Shown: in pieces, positions 25,884 through 34,438 of the stretch | Layout of the letters: the number at the start of each line of letters is the position of its first letter | Position numbering within the stretch: the first letter of the stretch is position 1 | From: Planctomycetaceae bacterium | GTDB taxonomy: Bacteria; Planctomycetota; Planctomycetia; Planctomycetales; Planctomycetaceae | Assembly: GCA_029259815.1 (NCBI GenBank) | Contig: JAJDEJ010000215.1 | Span: 1 to 41,496 of the forward strand | Length of the DNA stretch: 41,496 nt | Direction of reading: 5' to 3' | Translations under genes and position numbers: made by a program | Notes under the pieces: generated by a model | What the model was told of the DNA's origin: nothing | Seen by the model: only the letters and a program-made list of their open reading frames with translations | Databases searched by the model: none

Positions 25884-25981
25884 GGTCGAACATCCATGCA
25901 GGAGTGGCAGTGCCCTCCGCGCAGTAAATTGTCGTTGCTGACTGAGGTTGGAGTGACGGAGAAATCAACTCGTTGCAACGA

Positions 25982-25987
25982 TATAAT
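25982..25987 (+). promoter_or_regulatory. Candidate -10 box for the Gfo/Idh/MocA gene at 26030
   Basis: A perfect TATAAT 42 bp before the start codon. No good -35 hexamer is present at 16-18 bp upstream, so it may be an activator-dependent promoter or chance. Confidence 0.35.
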
Positions 25988-26029
25988 TAGTGCGGACTCT
26001 GTTCTTGTGAACAACAAGTGAGGAACTGT

Positions 26030-27163
26030 ATGTTTCGGGTGGGCGTGATTGGCGCAACGGGTTTCATCGGTGTCCCATATCGGAAGGAAATTCGTGAGTC
26101 GTCGCAAAAAGCGAGGCTGACGTGCCTCTGTGCTCGCCGACGCGAGCTGCTGGAAGAGGCCGGCGTTACGGATGGCGTGAGCGATCTAAGCGACAATTGG
26201 CGTGACGTTGTCGACCATCCGGAGGTCGATCTTGTGCTCGTCGCCACACCCGACGCCTTGCATCATGCAGCCGTGATGGCCTGTGCGGCAGCGAAAAAGC
26301 ACATTCTGTGTGAGAAGCCGATTGGTGCCAACGTCGCGGAGGCTTGGGAGATGTGGTCTGCCTATCGTGAAAGTGGGTTGGCACACTACGTCCCATTTTG
26401 GACCCGATACCATCCCTTGTTTGCGAAGGCCAGAGAAATCTTCAGGCAAGGCGTGCTGGGCGACGTTCGTGGCGTGATCTATCGATGGCAGAATCCCAGG
26501 CCACGTTCGATGCCACTGACTTGGCGAGATGATAATGGCTTGTCGTCAGCGGGAAGTATCGCCGACGTTGGGTCGCATGCCTACGATACGGTCCGCTGGA
26601 TTTTGGGATGTGAAGCGACACGCGTTTTGACCTACGGGGACGTCGTCTCTCCGGCTAAGCCCGATCTCGGGGAACTCAACCTCAATGAGGCCCTTGACTG
26701 GGGCAACTCGCACGACCGAACAGGCAGCCGATCCATCCGCAAGGGGACGGCGATCGATTTCGCCAGCATCGCCTTTGAACTGGAAAGCGGCGCCGTTGGG
26801 ACCATGGTCGTCTCTCACGCGTTCTTCCTGAGGAAAGGCTTGGCCCCCGAATTGGAACTGCACGGAGTTGATGCATCGCTCGCGGTCGACCGAGTGCGCG
26901 GGACGGTGACGCTGCTGTCTCCCGATGGCAGTGACGAGATCGTCGCGAGGGTGACGGACCACTCTTGGGGCAATCGGTTTACCAAGCATGTCTTTCCTGC
27001 CATGTCGGATATGCTCGCTGGCAAGCCAAGCGATCATCCGAACCTTGATGACGGCTACCTTGTGCAACTCTTCACCGATGCCGCTGCTCAATCGGCTCAG
27101 GATGGACGGTGGGTGACGCTGAAATCGATCGACCCTGCGATTGATTCCACAGACAAGTCGTGA
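26030..27163 (+). CDS. Gfo/Idh/MocA-family NAD(P)-dependent oxidoreductase
   Basis: 377 residues from the ATG at 26030; a TGAGGAAC ribosome-binding site precedes it, and the GTG at 26018 within that site is not a credible start. N-terminal Rossmann domain with VGVIGATGFIGVPY (Gly-rich loop), VDLVLVATPDALHH, then the catalytic EKP motif in HILCEKPIGANVAEA (about 100-105). The C-terminal alpha/beta domain contains DVGSHAYDTVRWILG with the expected catalytic His. These enzymes oxidise or reduce sugars and cyclitols. All motifs are intact, unlike those of the two Gfo-like proteins in the opposing operon, which ends 10 bp away. An imperfect stem GTGACG/CGTCAC overlaps both stop codons and could act as a bidirectional signal. 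Confidence 0.92.
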   Translation: MFRVGVIGATGFIGVPYRKEIRESSQKARLTCLCARRRELLEEAGVTDGVSDLSDNWRDVVDHPEVDLVLVATPDALHHAAVMACAAAKKHILCEKPIGANVAEAWEMWSAYRESGLAHYVPFWTRYHPLFAKAREIFRQGVLGDVRGVIYRWQNPRPRSMPLTWRDDNGLSSAGSIADVGSHAYDTVRWILGCEATRVLTYGDVVSPAKPDLGELNLNEALDWGNSHDRTGSRSIRKGTAIDFASIAFELESGAVGTMVVSHAFFLRKGLAPELELHGVDASLAVDRVRGTVTLLSPDGSDEIVARVTDHSWGNRFTKHVFPAMSDMLAGKPSDHPNLDDGYLVQLFTDAAAQSAQDGRWVTLKSIDPAIDSTDKS

Positions 27164-27173
27164 CGCGACCGCA

Positions 27174-28277
27174 TCACACGTCACTCACGGCAACGACTTG
27201 ATCGCAGTCCGCTGATCGCAGGGCGGCTTCGACAGTCGCGACGATCGCACGACTCGTCCGCACATCCAAAGCAGTCTCGCCGTCGGTCTCAATGGCTTGG
27301 GAAAAGTCCTCCATGATTCCGAAGTCATTGTCGTTGCTGATCCGCTGGTGACGAAACTCCAGTGCGGGTTGTCCTTGGTAGTACACGCCCACTTCTGGTC
27401 GTGCCTCACTGATCACCAATCCGCCTTTGGTGCCGAGCAAATGGAGTTTGATCTCGCCGATGTCGGGATGACTCGACGCTCCGATGCGCCCGATCGCCAG
27501 TGACCCGACGATTCCACCCTCCATCTCTAACGTCACACTCGACAGGTCATCGACATCGTTATCAGCATGAACTTGGTGGAAGTGACTGGCCGTTCGAGCG
27601 AAGACGCGCTCAACGGCTGCGCCGGTCAAGCTGTGAATGTAAGCCAGGGGATAGATGCCCTCGATCTTCAACTCGCCCATCGGCTCTCGGCCCACGCCAC
27701 CGTCAGAACCATCCGCGTGAGCGGCGATCTGATACTCCAGCCAGTCGATCGGCGGGTCGTCAGGTCCACGCGACCCGAGGGGCGGACCACAATCCTTGGC
27801 GAAGTAAAAGTCGACATGGATCGCCCGCACGTTGCCGATCTCCCCCGCCTCGACCAATTCGCGAGCGTGCACGATGGCGGGGAGATAGTTCCGGTTCCAC
27901 ATCGTGAACTTCACACCGCGCCGCTCCACTGCTTCGACGAGACGATCACACTCACTCAGCCGATTGGACATCGGTTTGTCTTGGACCACATGCAACCCGG
28001 CTTCGACGGCACGCAGGCTGAGATCACAATGTCGCTCAGCCTCTGAGGAAACGACGGCGACTTGGACATCATATTCAGTCAGAGCCCGATCAACGTCCTT
28101 GAGATACGGTATCTCGTACTCATCCGCGAAGAGTTGGTTTCGCTCGTGCACCCATTCCGGCTGATCCGGATCGTCAGCGACAACGACCAGCTCAAACTGA
28201 GGATGCGCAGCAACACCACGCGGCACATAGGCGTGCTTGACCACGCTCAAGACAGCACAGCGGTAGGGCTTGATCAT
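27174..28277 (-). CDS. Gfo/Idh/MocA-like protein with variant active site (DKP, Tyr type)
   Basis: 367 residues. The overall pattern fits the family (SSEAERHCDLSLRAVEAGLHVVQDKPMS, then RAIHVDFYFAKDCGPPLG), but the glycine-rich nucleotide loop is replaced by AVLSVVKHAYVPRG and the catalytic EKP motif by DKP (about 101). The second catalytic position is in GELKIEGIYPLAYIHSLTG, where Tyr stands in place of His, as in the glucose-fructose oxidoreductase group. It could use a tightly bound cofactor. Its ATG overlaps the stop of the upstream gene by 4 bp (ATGA), so the two are translationally coupled within the MFS operon, of which it is the last gene. Confidence 0.85.
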   Translation of the reverse strand: MIKPYRCAVLSVVKHAYVPRGVAAHPQFELVVVADDPDQPEWVHERNQLFADEYEIPYLKDVDRALTEYDVQVAVVSSEAERHCDLSLRAVEAGLHVVQDKPMSNRLSECDRLVEAVERRGVKFTMWNRNYLPAIVHARELVEAGEIGNVRAIHVDFYFAKDCGPPLGSRGPDDPPIDWLEYQIAAHADGSDGGVGREPMGELKIEGIYPLAYIHSLTGAAVERVFARTASHFHQVHADNDVDDLSSVTLEMEGGIVGSLAIGRIGASSHPDIGEIKLHLLGTKGGLVISEARPEVGVYYQGQPALEFRHQRISNDNDFGIMEDFSQAIETDGETALDVRTSRAIVATVEAALRSADCDQVVAVSDV

Positions 28278-29245
28278 GGGACATCTTCCCAGTGAACTGC
28301 TTCTCCTGTGGCGACCGACTTCGTGATCATCGAGTCGACGTGAAACATCGTGCGTAGTGCGTCGACATCGATCCGTGGCTCGCGATTCTCCACGATCGCA
28401 TCAACGAAGTCTTGTAGCTGAGATTGAAGGGGGACATGAGTCTCCTCGGTCGTCTGTCCCCGACAGCCGTCAGCCTGGATCAATAACTGCGTATTGTGAT
28501 GATCGTCTGCGTAGGCTGCTCCTGTCGAACCGATCAAGCTGAGCGTCGAGTAGTTGGCCCCGATATCCTCACTGTGAGACACATCGATGAGGGCCATGCC
28601 TTGATCAGGAAATCCGAGGTGGATCTGTACAAAGTCAAATCGATCGGCACCTCGGCGGTCAATAGCCCGTCCTTGCCGCCGACAGAATGCGATTTCCGGG
28701 GGGTGACCAAACAACCAACAGGCGAGATCGAGTTGTTTGTCGAGCATGCGGTCAACAAGACACATCGAACCATCGGGGAGCGACCGCTTCCAGTGATGAA
28801 TCCGTAGGAGTCCAGGCTTACCGATTCTTCCTGATGTCAGTGCCTCCTGCACGGGCTTCACGTCGGAACGATGTCGCAGTTCGTGTCCAACCATGAGCCG
28901 TGCTTCAGATTTTGTGAAAGCTTCCGCAAGATATTCGACATCAGCAATCGATCGAAAACTCTCATCGCTGACGAGGATCTGCTTTCCTGCCGACGCTAAA
29001 GCGATGGCAAAGTTTGGGAAGTCGATACACAACCCATCAAATACGACCGCATCAAAGCAATCGCTGTGCGTACTCAAGAGGGAGCCGACGTCCGACTCAA
29101 CAACGCCAGCGATCCCCGAAAGCCTTTGTTGTGTCCCCACTTCCTCAGAGACAACGATTGCGATCTCTGCACTGAGAAGACGCGGCGCAAGGGCCGAGTA
29201 GGACTTGATGTTGCTGTGACCACCAACCACTGCAAGTCGAATCAT
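28274..29245 (-). CDS. Gfo/Idh/MocA-like protein with degenerate catalytic motifs
   Basis: 323 residues from the ATG at 29245, preceded by a GAGG site; the frame is open 16 codons more. The start IRLAVVGGHSNIKSYSAL keeps only part of the Gly-rich NAD(P) loop. Where EKP belongs there is VSDESFRSI, and where the catalytic His belongs there is LDKQLDLACWLFG. RLMVGHELRHRSDVKPVQEAL and GKPGLLRIHHWKRSLPDG fit the family substrate domain. A classical dehydrogenase mechanism is therefore unlikely; it could be a non-catalytic partner of the next protein, or use different chemistry. It overlaps that gene by 4 bp and starts 44 bp after the MFS gene. Confidence 0.75.
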   Translation of the reverse strand: MIRLAVVGGHSNIKSYSALAPRLLSAEIAIVVSEEVGTQQRLSGIAGVVESDVGSLLSTHSDCFDAVVFDGLCIDFPNFAIALASAGKQILVSDESFRSIADVEYLAEAFTKSEARLMVGHELRHRSDVKPVQEALTSGRIGKPGLLRIHHWKRSLPDGSMCLVDRMLDKQLDLACWLFGHPPEIAFCRRQGRAIDRRGADRFDFVQIHLGFPDQGMALIDVSHSEDIGANYSTLSLIGSTGAAYADDHHNTQLLIQADGCRGQTTEETHVPLQSQLQDFVDAIVENREPRIDVDALRTMFHVDSMITKSVATGEAVHWEDVP

Positions 29246-29289
29246 GGAACGACCTCGACGAGACTCCTGTTCGAATGTCGGCTGTCTTA

Positions 29290-30603
29290 TCAATCATCCA
29301 ACCGACGCTGAGACGTGTCCGGGGCGAAGAAAATGACCAACATTCCAACAGCGTAAATGAAACCGCAGATCATACCTACGTCGGCGTAGCGGCCCTCGAA
29401 GATCTGCTTCAACGCTGCTGCAGAAGCGAGCACGCCGATGCCGGTCAGGATGCGGCCCCAGTTGAAGCTCACGCCCGCCCCGGCTGATCGCACACGAGTG
29501 GGGAACAACTCCGGCAGACACAACGGGAGCCAGCCGAAAAAGAACCCGCTGAAGAACCCGAGGGCGCCGGTCCAAAACAAAAAGTCATCGCTCAACGGAC
29601 TCTCCACACGGAAGAGCATTTGAGTGCAGAGAAAACAACACAGACACAACAGGAAGTAGGTCCGCTTGCGACCGAGCCAAGAGGCCAGTGCTCCCCCGAG
29701 CAGACTCGCAATGGAACCGGGCAGTGAACGGTAGATGATCGTCCGTGACTTGAGCGTCGGGTCCGGTTTGGTGGAGGGCTGTGCATCTTCGGCTGGTGCG
29801 GTCACGGCTTGAGTATCCCCGGCTTCGCTGGCCCATGCTGTCGCCCAGTTGCTCGCTCCCCATCCGCCGAACAAGGGGATGGTCCCCAACAGAATGCCAA
29901 TGATGGTTGTCTTGAGAATTGGAGGACGGAAAATCTCAATCGCAGAGACTTTGGTGGTTGTTTTGCTGGCCGATTCGCCAGCATCTTGCAAGGCAAGCCA
30001 TCGCGGAGACTCAGGAAGCATCAGCAGTGCCAACAGTCCCACGAATACTGGACTCGCACCGAGCAGCATTGTCCATCGCCAGTCGTCATTCGTGACGTAC
30101 CAGAATGTCGTCAGCGTTGCGAAGGCGAGGATGCCCACGTTGACGGCGGTCCCGAGAATGCCGGACAGAATCGGACGCGACACGTCTGGCCAGGCTTCGG
30201 TCAACAGGGCAATGGCGTTCGGCCAAACGCCTCCGATCCCCATGCAAGTGAGAAAACGCAGCACCAACAGCATCCACGCGCTCGATGCAAAGTACGTCCC
30301 GGCTGAGAAGATCGAGTAGCACAGAATGCTCGTCGCAAGTGCCTTCGATCGACCAATCCGATCACCGACAAGACCAAACAAGTATCCGCCTGCAGCGGCA
30401 CCGAACAGAAAAGCACAGACCAGCCAGCCAAACCATTGACCGATCTCCGCCTCCGGAGTTCCCTCCGGTAACAAGTCAGCGGTTGCCACGCGCATCACGA
30501 GGCTGGTGATCGCCAGATGAATCCCTGCAAGTCCCCAGCCGAGGAAGGCCACAACAAGCACGATCAGACGGTGTGATCTCGAAAGACTGTTATTCTGTGA
30601 CAC
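29290..30603 (-). CDS. MFS transporter (sugar/organic acid porter type)
   Basis: 437 residues, about 12 membrane helices. The start is a GTG at 30603 with a GAGG site 7 nt upstream. Family signatures: the loop 2-3 motif GDRIGRSKAL, the RFLTCMGIGGVWPNAIALL helix, PESPRWLALQD near the middle, SWLGRKRTYFLL in the second half, and PELFPTRVRSAGAG. A hydrophilic insert rich in Ala, Thr and Pro (about 265-285) lies between the two six-helix halves. Substrate not deducible, but the two co-operonic Gfo/Idh/MocA-like genes point to a sugar, sugar acid or cyclitol. First gene of a three-gene minus-strand operon. Confidence 0.9.
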   Translation of the reverse strand: MSQNNSLSRSHRLIVLVVAFLGWGLAGIHLAITSLVMRVATADLLPEGTPEAEIGQWFGWLVCAFLFGAAAGGYLFGLVGDRIGRSKALATSILCYSIFSAGTYFASSAWMLLVLRFLTCMGIGGVWPNAIALLTEAWPDVSRPILSGILGTAVNVGILAFATLTTFWYVTNDDWRWTMLLGASPVFVGLLALLMLPESPRWLALQDAGESASKTTTKVSAIEIFRPPILKTTIIGILLGTIPLFGGWGASNWATAWASEAGDTQAVTAPAEDAQPSTKPDPTLKSRTIIYRSLPGSIASLLGGALASWLGRKRTYFLLCLCCFLCTQMLFRVESPLSDDFLFWTGALGFFSGFFFGWLPLCLPELFPTRVRSAGAGVSFNWGRILTGIGVLASAAALKQIFEGRYADVGMICGFIYAVGMLVIFFAPDTSQRRLDD

Positions 30604-31392
30604 AGTGGCCTCGGGAGAGTGGCCTGAAGAATATCGCCACGCTCACCCGCGAGCCAAGACGACGTACGATGCAACATACCCTGAGACGCCCGCCAGGTCG
30701 AACGTGGAGCAAGCCAGATGACCTGCCCTCACAGACGGTACCAATGTCTAAGTGAGTGTTTCAATGTCAACCACTCAGTCACACTGGGTTGCGGGTTGAT
30801 ACCCCAGCGAACGTTGAGGACAGATGGTTTTGTCCAGCACACGCCACGGCTCGACCTGCACCGTCGGTTCCGGGTGACAAGCTTCAAAGACACTCGATCA
30901 ACTCGATAACTTCAAGACTCAAGATCTCGACCTACACGCCAACTCTCTTGAGCATGACGGCTACGAAATCGACATCGTCATACATGGGTGTGCTATGATC
31001 CCACCTCGTGAATGTCTCGAATTTGACCTTTGTGTTTTGCGGCTCTTCAATTCGAATGAAGAAGACGAAGTACATCGACATCTTGTGTGTCAGTGGTCAG
31101 TCGATGTGACCGACACGCGAAAGCTAAGCAGTATTCGTTTCAACAATTGCTGTGTTTTGTCGGCCATGCGCCTGCGATACTTATCCACCGCCGTGCTCGA
31201 CAATGGTTTTAATTGCCGCGTCGTTGACCCAGTTTGGTTCCTGGAACTGCCGCGAGTAACCGATCGCGGTGACGTTGTGGTATTCACGCATCTGCTCTTT
31301 CGCATTGTCCCCCATGCCCTGCTGTCTGTCACGAAATTCTGAACTTTCTTGTCCGAGTTCTCGACACTCTGGCACCATTTTGACACGCATGA
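30604..31392. other. Unassigned stretch before the transposase pseudogene
   Basis: 789 bp with no supported gene. It carries the promoter of the MFS operon on its left. Open frames of about 115-128 codons exist on both strands around 31000-31567, with no recognisable motif and poor start sites. The right part, next to the transposase remnant, may be the former left end of that element, but no terminal repeat was found. Confidence 0.4.
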
Positions 31393-32673
31393 CTCCTCGC
31401 GTCGGAAAGCGCATCTCGCCAGAATCGTGGCAGGTCTCCAGCACATTGCACTCATCACCGGTACGACCACCGGCTGAAGGAACTCGTTCGAGCGACAGGA
31501 AACATTGACCTTGCTCTGGAGAGCGGAGTCCCCAGATCCACAGCCTACGGCTGGCTGACCAGTTCACATGCCGATGTCATCACGCTCGACGTGTTCGAAA
31601 GCGACGTGACTCAACTGCAACGGGAAGTCGTTCTCCTGCGGCGCCGCAATGCCAGGCTCATCGCCTTGCTGCGTCTGATTGTCACGGTCTGGAAAGTCAC
31701 CGATTTCTCGCTGTCGCATGTTCGACTTCCTGAAGAGGCTGCAAAGTACCGAGTGCTGCGAGCCATTGAACAAGCGCGTGCACATTTCTCACTCCGATCC
31801 GTACTGCGAGTCATCGGGCTGACGCATGGCCGCTTCCACATGTGGACCAAGGAAGAGTGCGGACTTGAGGACCTGGTGTCCTGCCCGAAGTCCTCATTGC
31901 AGCAATTGACGGCGGCGGAACTCAACACGATTCGCGAGATGGTGACCTCCGACGGGTCCCGTCATGTTCCGACCGGGACATTGGCAGGACTGGCGGAAAG
32001 GCTGGGCAAGGTCTTCGCTTCGCCATCGACTTGGTACCGACTCGTGCGAACTCACCAGTAGCGACGGCCTCGACGACGCCTTGATCCAGCCAAGCCGAAG
32101 ATTGGCATGCGAGCATCACGAGCGAACGAGATCTGGCACATCCACACGACGCTGATCCGATTGGTGAATGGGGGGCGTACATACCTACATGCGGTGATCG
32201 ATCATTACTTTCGTCGCATTCTCGCCTGGCGTGTGGTGGACACTTTCCAGCCGGGCATCACGGCTCAACGGTTCCTGGACGCGTGGAATCTGATGTCCGT
32301 GGGAAAACCGACTTTGCTCGTCGAAGGAGGCGTCGAGAATTACAACTCGACCGTCGATCAAGTCGTTGAGTCTGGGTTACTGAAACGAGTCCTCGCACAG
32401 ACCGAGATTCGCTACTCGAACTCCTTAATTGAATCGTGGTGGCGAGTCCTCAAGCATCAGTGGCTCTACTTGAATCACCTCGATTCGGTGAGAACCGTTG
32501 AGCAGTTCGTCGCCTTCTATGTTGAGCAGCACAACACCCATCTGCCGCACTCGGCTTTGAGAGGACAGCCCCCCGACGAAATGTACTTCGGGACTGACGA
32601 GCACATCCCGCAGCGGCTTGAGGAAACACGACTCGCCGCTCGACAGTCACGCTTGAAAGAGAACCGAGCATAG
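31393..32673 (+). pseudogene. Integrase-core transposase (IS3/IS481-like), inactivated
   Basis: One continuous frame, interrupted only by a TAG at 32059-32061, carries a whole transposase of the long integrase-core type. A helix-turn-helix is at 31456-31560 (HRYDHRLKELVRA, then GVPRSTAYGWL), then a linker with SCPKSSLQQLTAAELNTIREMV and RHVPTGTLAGLAERLGKVFASP, then the rve catalytic core. The stop lies where relatives have W in a WRRPR motif, so one TGG-to-TAG change broke it. Two of the three catalytic acids are also changed: WHIHTT for WHIDTT (codon 32143-32145), and LVEGGVEN for LVDGGVEN (codon 32323-32325). The last, E in NSLIESWW, remains. The reference motifs are from memory of the family. 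No inverted repeats or target duplication could be found, so the element ends are unknown. Confidence 0.85.
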
Positions 32674-33052
32674 AGTTGTCGAACGTGCGAGTGGTTCGCT
32701 TCTGTCTGCAGCTGAACCGCCATCTCTCAAGGACTGACGACTTGATTGGGCCCGTTGCCCCTGCGCACTTCGTCAAGACGCGTATCGATTCCACGCCAAA
32801 TTCCTCGTTGGGAACGTGGACGAGTGATGCCTCGTGACAACAAGGCTGCCGTGCACGGCGCCGAACGGATCCTGAGCTGGTCCATGTCGAGAACTCGGAC
32901 AGAAAACATTCAGAATGTCGTCACAAACAGCACGGCTGACCACAACATATCGTAGCAGGTGGAGCGAAATGGATAGCCCTGACGCTTGGTTACTCAAAAT
33001 TCGCCGGACCAGCACAGCGTCCAAGCTTCTGTTCAGAAACCATGAAAATAGT
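32674..33052. other. Stretch after the transposase remnant, no gene seen
   Basis: 379 bp. The right end of the dead transposase should lie here, but no inverted or direct repeat was matched to the left side. No RNA gene or credible coding frame was recognised. Confidence 0.4.
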
Positions 33053-34279
33053 CTAGAGATAACTGAGCCAGACATCACTGCGTCGTCGTTTGACTCCGGC
33101 AAACCAACGGCAGAGTGGGTAGAGCGCCAGCACAACACTGAACCAGATTAGATAGACGACCGGTAGGCTGTATCCGTATCCTTCACCCGCATGACCGGGT
33201 GGAAATGAGAATAGCCACGCAGGTGTTTCTCTGTATTGAGCATAGATAAGACCGACGGCCACGGCATGAATCACAAACAGATGCAGGACGTAGTAGAACA
33301 AGGGGACCCGGCCGAACGTAACCAGAAATTTTCCAAACCCTCCGGCGGGCCGGTCAACGGCGGATAATGCAACGAGCGCTGGCCCCAGTGTCATCAGTAG
33401 GAACAGCAGCGACGGTGGATATTTTTGCAGGTTAAAAAATGAGATGAACGTCCGCATGGATTCCGCGTTTGTTGTCCAGGGAGTCGGATCACCATAGACG
33501 TTCGTTGCGCGGAGACCGAAGAACGTCAGCGTGAGGATCACGCCTAGTCCGCATGTTTGGAGACGACGCTGGCGAAGAGGCTGTTGCAACAGGGCACCGA
33601 ATCCATACCCGGTCGCCATCACGCCCACCCAGGGAATGAGGGGATACGCGACATACACCGTCATTCCCGACCAGGGAGTGATTGGCCCGCCAGCATGGAG
33701 AAATCGCCACGCCCACGCCCAATTCCCGAAGCGATCTGCCGTCACTGCATCGAATGAGTTGTGAAATGCAATCAGCACGAGTCCGGTGGCTGTGATTGCT
33801 GAAACGGGCAGGAACACCAACCCAGACATGGCCACCATTGACCAACCAATCGTCCAGATCACCTGTCCGACGCTGCCGGAGGCATAGTCGATGTTGAAAT
33901 ACCACGCCAGTCGGATGACTGTCAGTTCCAGGAAAACGAGCCACAAACCTCGAGTGAGGAGAAAGGTTGCAACTTTACGAGACGAGTGACCTCGCGTGCG
34001 ATACAGGTACGCACCTGTCCCAGCCAGAAAGACAAACACGGGCGCACAGAAGTGAGTGACCCAGCGGGTCAGGAACAACGGGAGCGTTGTCTGCGCGACA
34101 TCTGTAGGCGAGACCTGCGCTGCGGAAAGAAACTCGCGGACATGATCCAGGCTCATGAGCACGATCGCCAAGCCTCTTAGCATGTCGACAGAATCCAGCC
34201 GCGGTCGAGCCACGGTTGGTTCGGCCGAAGAGACCGAACCACTGAGAGGACCCACCACAGAATTAGCAACCTGTGTCAC
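33053..34279 (-). CDS. DUF1624/HGSNAT-like membrane acyltransferase
   Basis: 408 residues from a GTG at 34279, chosen because AAAGGA lies 7 nt before it; the frame is open 35 codons more with no ribosome-binding site. About ten membrane helices. It matches the HGSNAT-catalytic/DUF1624 group: RLDSVDMLRGLAIVLMSLDHVREF at the first helix with the active His/Asp, HFCAPVFVFLAGTGAYL at the second, and GRVPLFYYVLHLFVIH late in the protein. Members related to heparan-alpha-glucosaminide N-acetyltransferase move acetyl from cytoplasmic acetyl-CoA to glucosamine residues on the other side of the membrane; the bacterial substrate is unknown. It is monocistronic by layout, 159 bp from the preceding gene on the same strand. 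Confidence 0.88.
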   Translation of the reverse strand: MTQVANSVVGPLSGSVSSAEPTVARPRLDSVDMLRGLAIVLMSLDHVREFLSAAQVSPTDVAQTTLPLFLTRWVTHFCAPVFVFLAGTGAYLYRTRGHSSRKVATFLLTRGLWLVFLELTVIRLAWYFNIDYASGSVGQVIWTIGWSMVAMSGLVFLPVSAITATGLVLIAFHNSFDAVTADRFGNWAWAWRFLHAGGPITPWSGMTVYVAYPLIPWVGVMATGYGFGALLQQPLRQRRLQTCGLGVILTLTFFGLRATNVYGDPTPWTTNAESMRTFISFFNLQKYPPSLLFLLMTLGPALVALSAVDRPAGGFGKFLVTFGRVPLFYYVLHLFVIHAVAVGLIYAQYRETPAWLFSFPPGHAGEGYGYSLPVVYLIWFSVVLALYPLCRWFAGVKRRRSDVWLSYL

Positions 34280-34438
34280 AACGATGTCCTTTGATTGAGA
34301 ATAGAGGCCTTGTTGCTGTCCAGATGCAATCACGATGTGTGGCTGAAAACCCGAAGTCCACCAGAGCAGACAGTGCGCGGTCACTCTGGGGGATGGACTG
34401 ACTGACGGGGAATGACGAGCATTGCGGAAAATCGGATG

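Noticed and set aside
31181-31567. Minus-strand frame of 128 codons
   Set aside because: Overlaps the helix-turn-helix part of the transposase pseudogene and shows no recognisable domain; left unassigned.
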